A stretch of DNA of 32,396 nucleotides, taken from the NCBI GenBank assembly GCA_025355545.1, contig JANXZN010000020.1, positions 1 through 32,396 of the forward strand, read 5' to 3'. The stretch is from Rhizobacter sp. Its GTDB lineage: Bacteria; Pseudomonadota; Gammaproteobacteria; Burkholderiales; Burkholderiaceae_C. The position numbers and the translations under genes were made by a program. How positions within the stretch are numbered: position 1 is the stretch's first letter; the number at the start of each line of letters is the position of its first letter. Below the pieces are notes generated by a model. That model was not told the DNA's origin. It did not search any database and was given only the letters and a program-made list of their open reading frames with translations. Below are positions 32,001-32,396 of the stretch, in pieces.

Positions 32001-32396
32001 TTGTCCAGCGCGGTGCCCCAAAGCACCGCCTTCTTGCCGCCGGCGTTCATCGCGATGTTGCCGCCGATGCACGAGGCTTCGGCCGAGGTGGGGTCGACCG
32101 CGAACACGAAACCGCCGCGCTCGGCCGCATCGGCGACGCGTTGCGTCACGACGCCGGCTTCGGTCCAGACCGTCGCGACCTCGCGGGCTACGCCGGGCAG
32201 CACGCGCATCTCGACCTCGGTCATCGCCTCGAGCTTTTCGGTGTTGATGACTGCGCTGTTCCAGCTCAGCGGGATCGCGCCGCCCGTATAGCCGGTGCCG
32301 CCCCCGCGCGGAATGATCGTCAGGCCGAGCTCGATGCAACCCTTCACCAGGCCCGCCATCTCGGCCTCGGTGTCGGGTGTCAGCACGACGAACGGG
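29060..32396 (-). CDS. FAD-linked oxidoreductase with 4Fe-4S and CCG domains (DUF3683 type), 5' end outside window
   Basis: A large respiratory-type flavoprotein; 1111 residues are inside the window. The frame is open to the window edge ([10 protein letters not shown]...), so the listed GTG at 32386 is not the start. Order: FAD-binding [15 protein letters not shown] near residue 25, FAD-oxidase C-terminal domain with [15 protein letters not shown] and [10 protein letters not shown], a pair of 4Fe-4S motifs ([11 protein letters not shown] near 635, [12 protein letters not shown] near 700), and two CCG (heterodisulfide-reductase-like) blocks ([15 protein letters not shown] near 847-875; [21 protein letters not shown] near 927-1002). 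The layout fits a fused D-2-hydroxyacid (lactate/glycolate-like) dehydrogenase. Family proteins of this type carry a DUF3683 N-terminal part, here missing from view. The substrate is not shown by the sequence. Confidence 0.9.
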   Translation of the reverse strand, partial: PFVVLTPDTEAEMAGLVKGCIELGLTIIPRGGGTGYTGGAIPLSWNSAVINTEKLEAMTEVEMRVLPGVAREVATVWTEAGVVTQRVADAAERGGFVFAVDPTSAEASCIGGNIAMNAGGKKAVLWGTALDNLASWRMVTPEAKWLEVTRLNHNLGKIHDVEVASFELRYFDASGRRLERTEQLDIPGRVFRKEGLGKDVTDKFLAGLPGIQKEGCDGLITSARWVVHKMPAHTRTVCLEFFGNAKDAVPSIVDIKDFMFAEAARGGAILAGLEHLDDRYLRAVGYATKSKRGGLPKMVLFGDIAGDDADVVARAASEVVRLANGRAGEGFVAVSAEARKKFWLDRKRTAAISKHTNAFKINEDVVIPLPRMGEYTEGIERINIELSLRNKLALVDALEAFFTKGDLPLGKSDDAGEIASAELLEDRVQQALAVLREVGAQWQHWLTHLDVAESGATRTYFEELQDHTLRASWKTQIRAPLQSIFAGAALKPIVDECQKIHGDVLKGRVWVALHMHAGDGNVHTNIPVNSDNYEMLQTAHAAVARIMKLARSLDGVISGEHGIGITKLEFLTVAEMAGFTAYKLKVDPEGRFNKGKLLRDPALRADLTNAYTPSFGLMGHESLIMQRSDIGEIANSVKDCLRCGKCKPVCATHVPRANLLYSPRNKILATSLLVEAFLYEEQTRRGVSIKHWEEFEDVADHCTVCHKCLSPCPVDIDFGDVSMNMRNLLGKMGKKSFRPGNKMAMMFLNATSPETIKLLRIGMVDIGFKVQRIANDLLRGLANKQTAAPRATVGTAPIKEQVIHFINKKMPGGLPKKTARALLDIEDKDYVPIIRDPVGTTSETEAVFYFPGCGSERLFSQVGLATQAMLWHAGVQTVLPPGYLCCGYPQRGSGQFDKAEKIITDNRVLFHRVANTLNYLDIKTVVVSCGTCYDQLQGYQFDKIFPGCRIIDIHEYLLEKGITLGAAGGGGYLYHDPCHTPMKLQEPMKTVKALLGANVLESKRCCGESGTLGVTRPDISTQVRFRKEEELRKDEAALRKTGAVGDSGPVKILTSCPSCLQGLSRYTGDLTNGLLEADYIVVEMANRILGPDWMPEYVARANDGGIERVLV

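Noticed and set aside
1-32396. CRISPR arrays, tRNA/rRNA genes, transposases, phage or toxin-antitoxin genes
   Set aside because: Read for on both strands; no spaced direct repeats, cloverleaf, or such protein motifs were found.

Overview
The window is a GC-rich (clearly above 60 percent by eye) chromosomal segment of a Gram-negative bacterium. It most resembles the Burkholderiales (Betaproteobacteria). The basis is the EpsD-EpsE-EpsF-EpsG-exosortase B gene set, which I know mainly from Betaproteobacteria, next to a housekeeping run of DUF3683-type FAD oxidoreductase, DUF971, ubiE and Tim44-like gene that is typical of Burkholderiales. Almost the whole window is one exopolysaccharide (EPS) locus.

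Layout. (1) 1-2536, plus strand: end of rfbB, then rfbD and rfbA, making dTDP-L-rhamnose; no rfbC follows. (2) 2537-3076: a 540 bp non-coding stretch with several perfect dyads. (3) 3077-4763, plus strand: a DUF1996 lipoprotein with a (CCTGCA)8 linker repeat and a small secreted protein of unknown function. (4) 4875-20602, minus strand, mostly overlapping or closely spaced: a possible GT-A-like protein, four GT4 glycosyltransferases, a GT25 enzyme, a WecG/TagA-type (GT26) enzyme with a STAS-like tail, three GT2 enzymes, a hexapeptide acyltransferase, a Wzx-type flippase, a Wzy/WaaL-type polymerase and a 2-oxoglutarate/Fe(II) oxygenase. (5) 20799-21500, plus strand: a lone epsI, convergent with the next block. 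(6) 21552-26760, minus strand: epsD, epsE, epsF, epsG and xrtB in transcription order. (7) 27000-32396, minus strand: FAD/4Fe-4S oxidoreductase (5' end outside the window), DUF971, ubiE and a Tim44-like gene.

How it fits together (inference from families). Nucleotide-sugar synthesis (Rml) and the glycosyltransferases would build a lipid-linked repeat unit. The acyltransferase and perhaps the oxygenase would decorate it or something else in the envelope. The flippase and polymerase would move and polymerise it. EpsF/EpsG (Wzz plus BY-kinase-like ATPase), EpsE (Wza-like) and EpsD would control length and export. XrtB and EpsI mark the exosortase-linked version of this machinery. Not seen in the window: a priming phosphoglycosyltransferase, rfbC, an EpsL-type porin, and any PEP-CTERM substrate. 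No tRNA, rRNA, IS element, phage gene or CRISPR array was recognised. The most unusual points are the WecG-STAS-like fusion with an altered signature motif, the inverted epsI, the oxygenase in an EPS operon, and the dyad-rich leader of the repeat-bearing DUF1996 lipoprotein.
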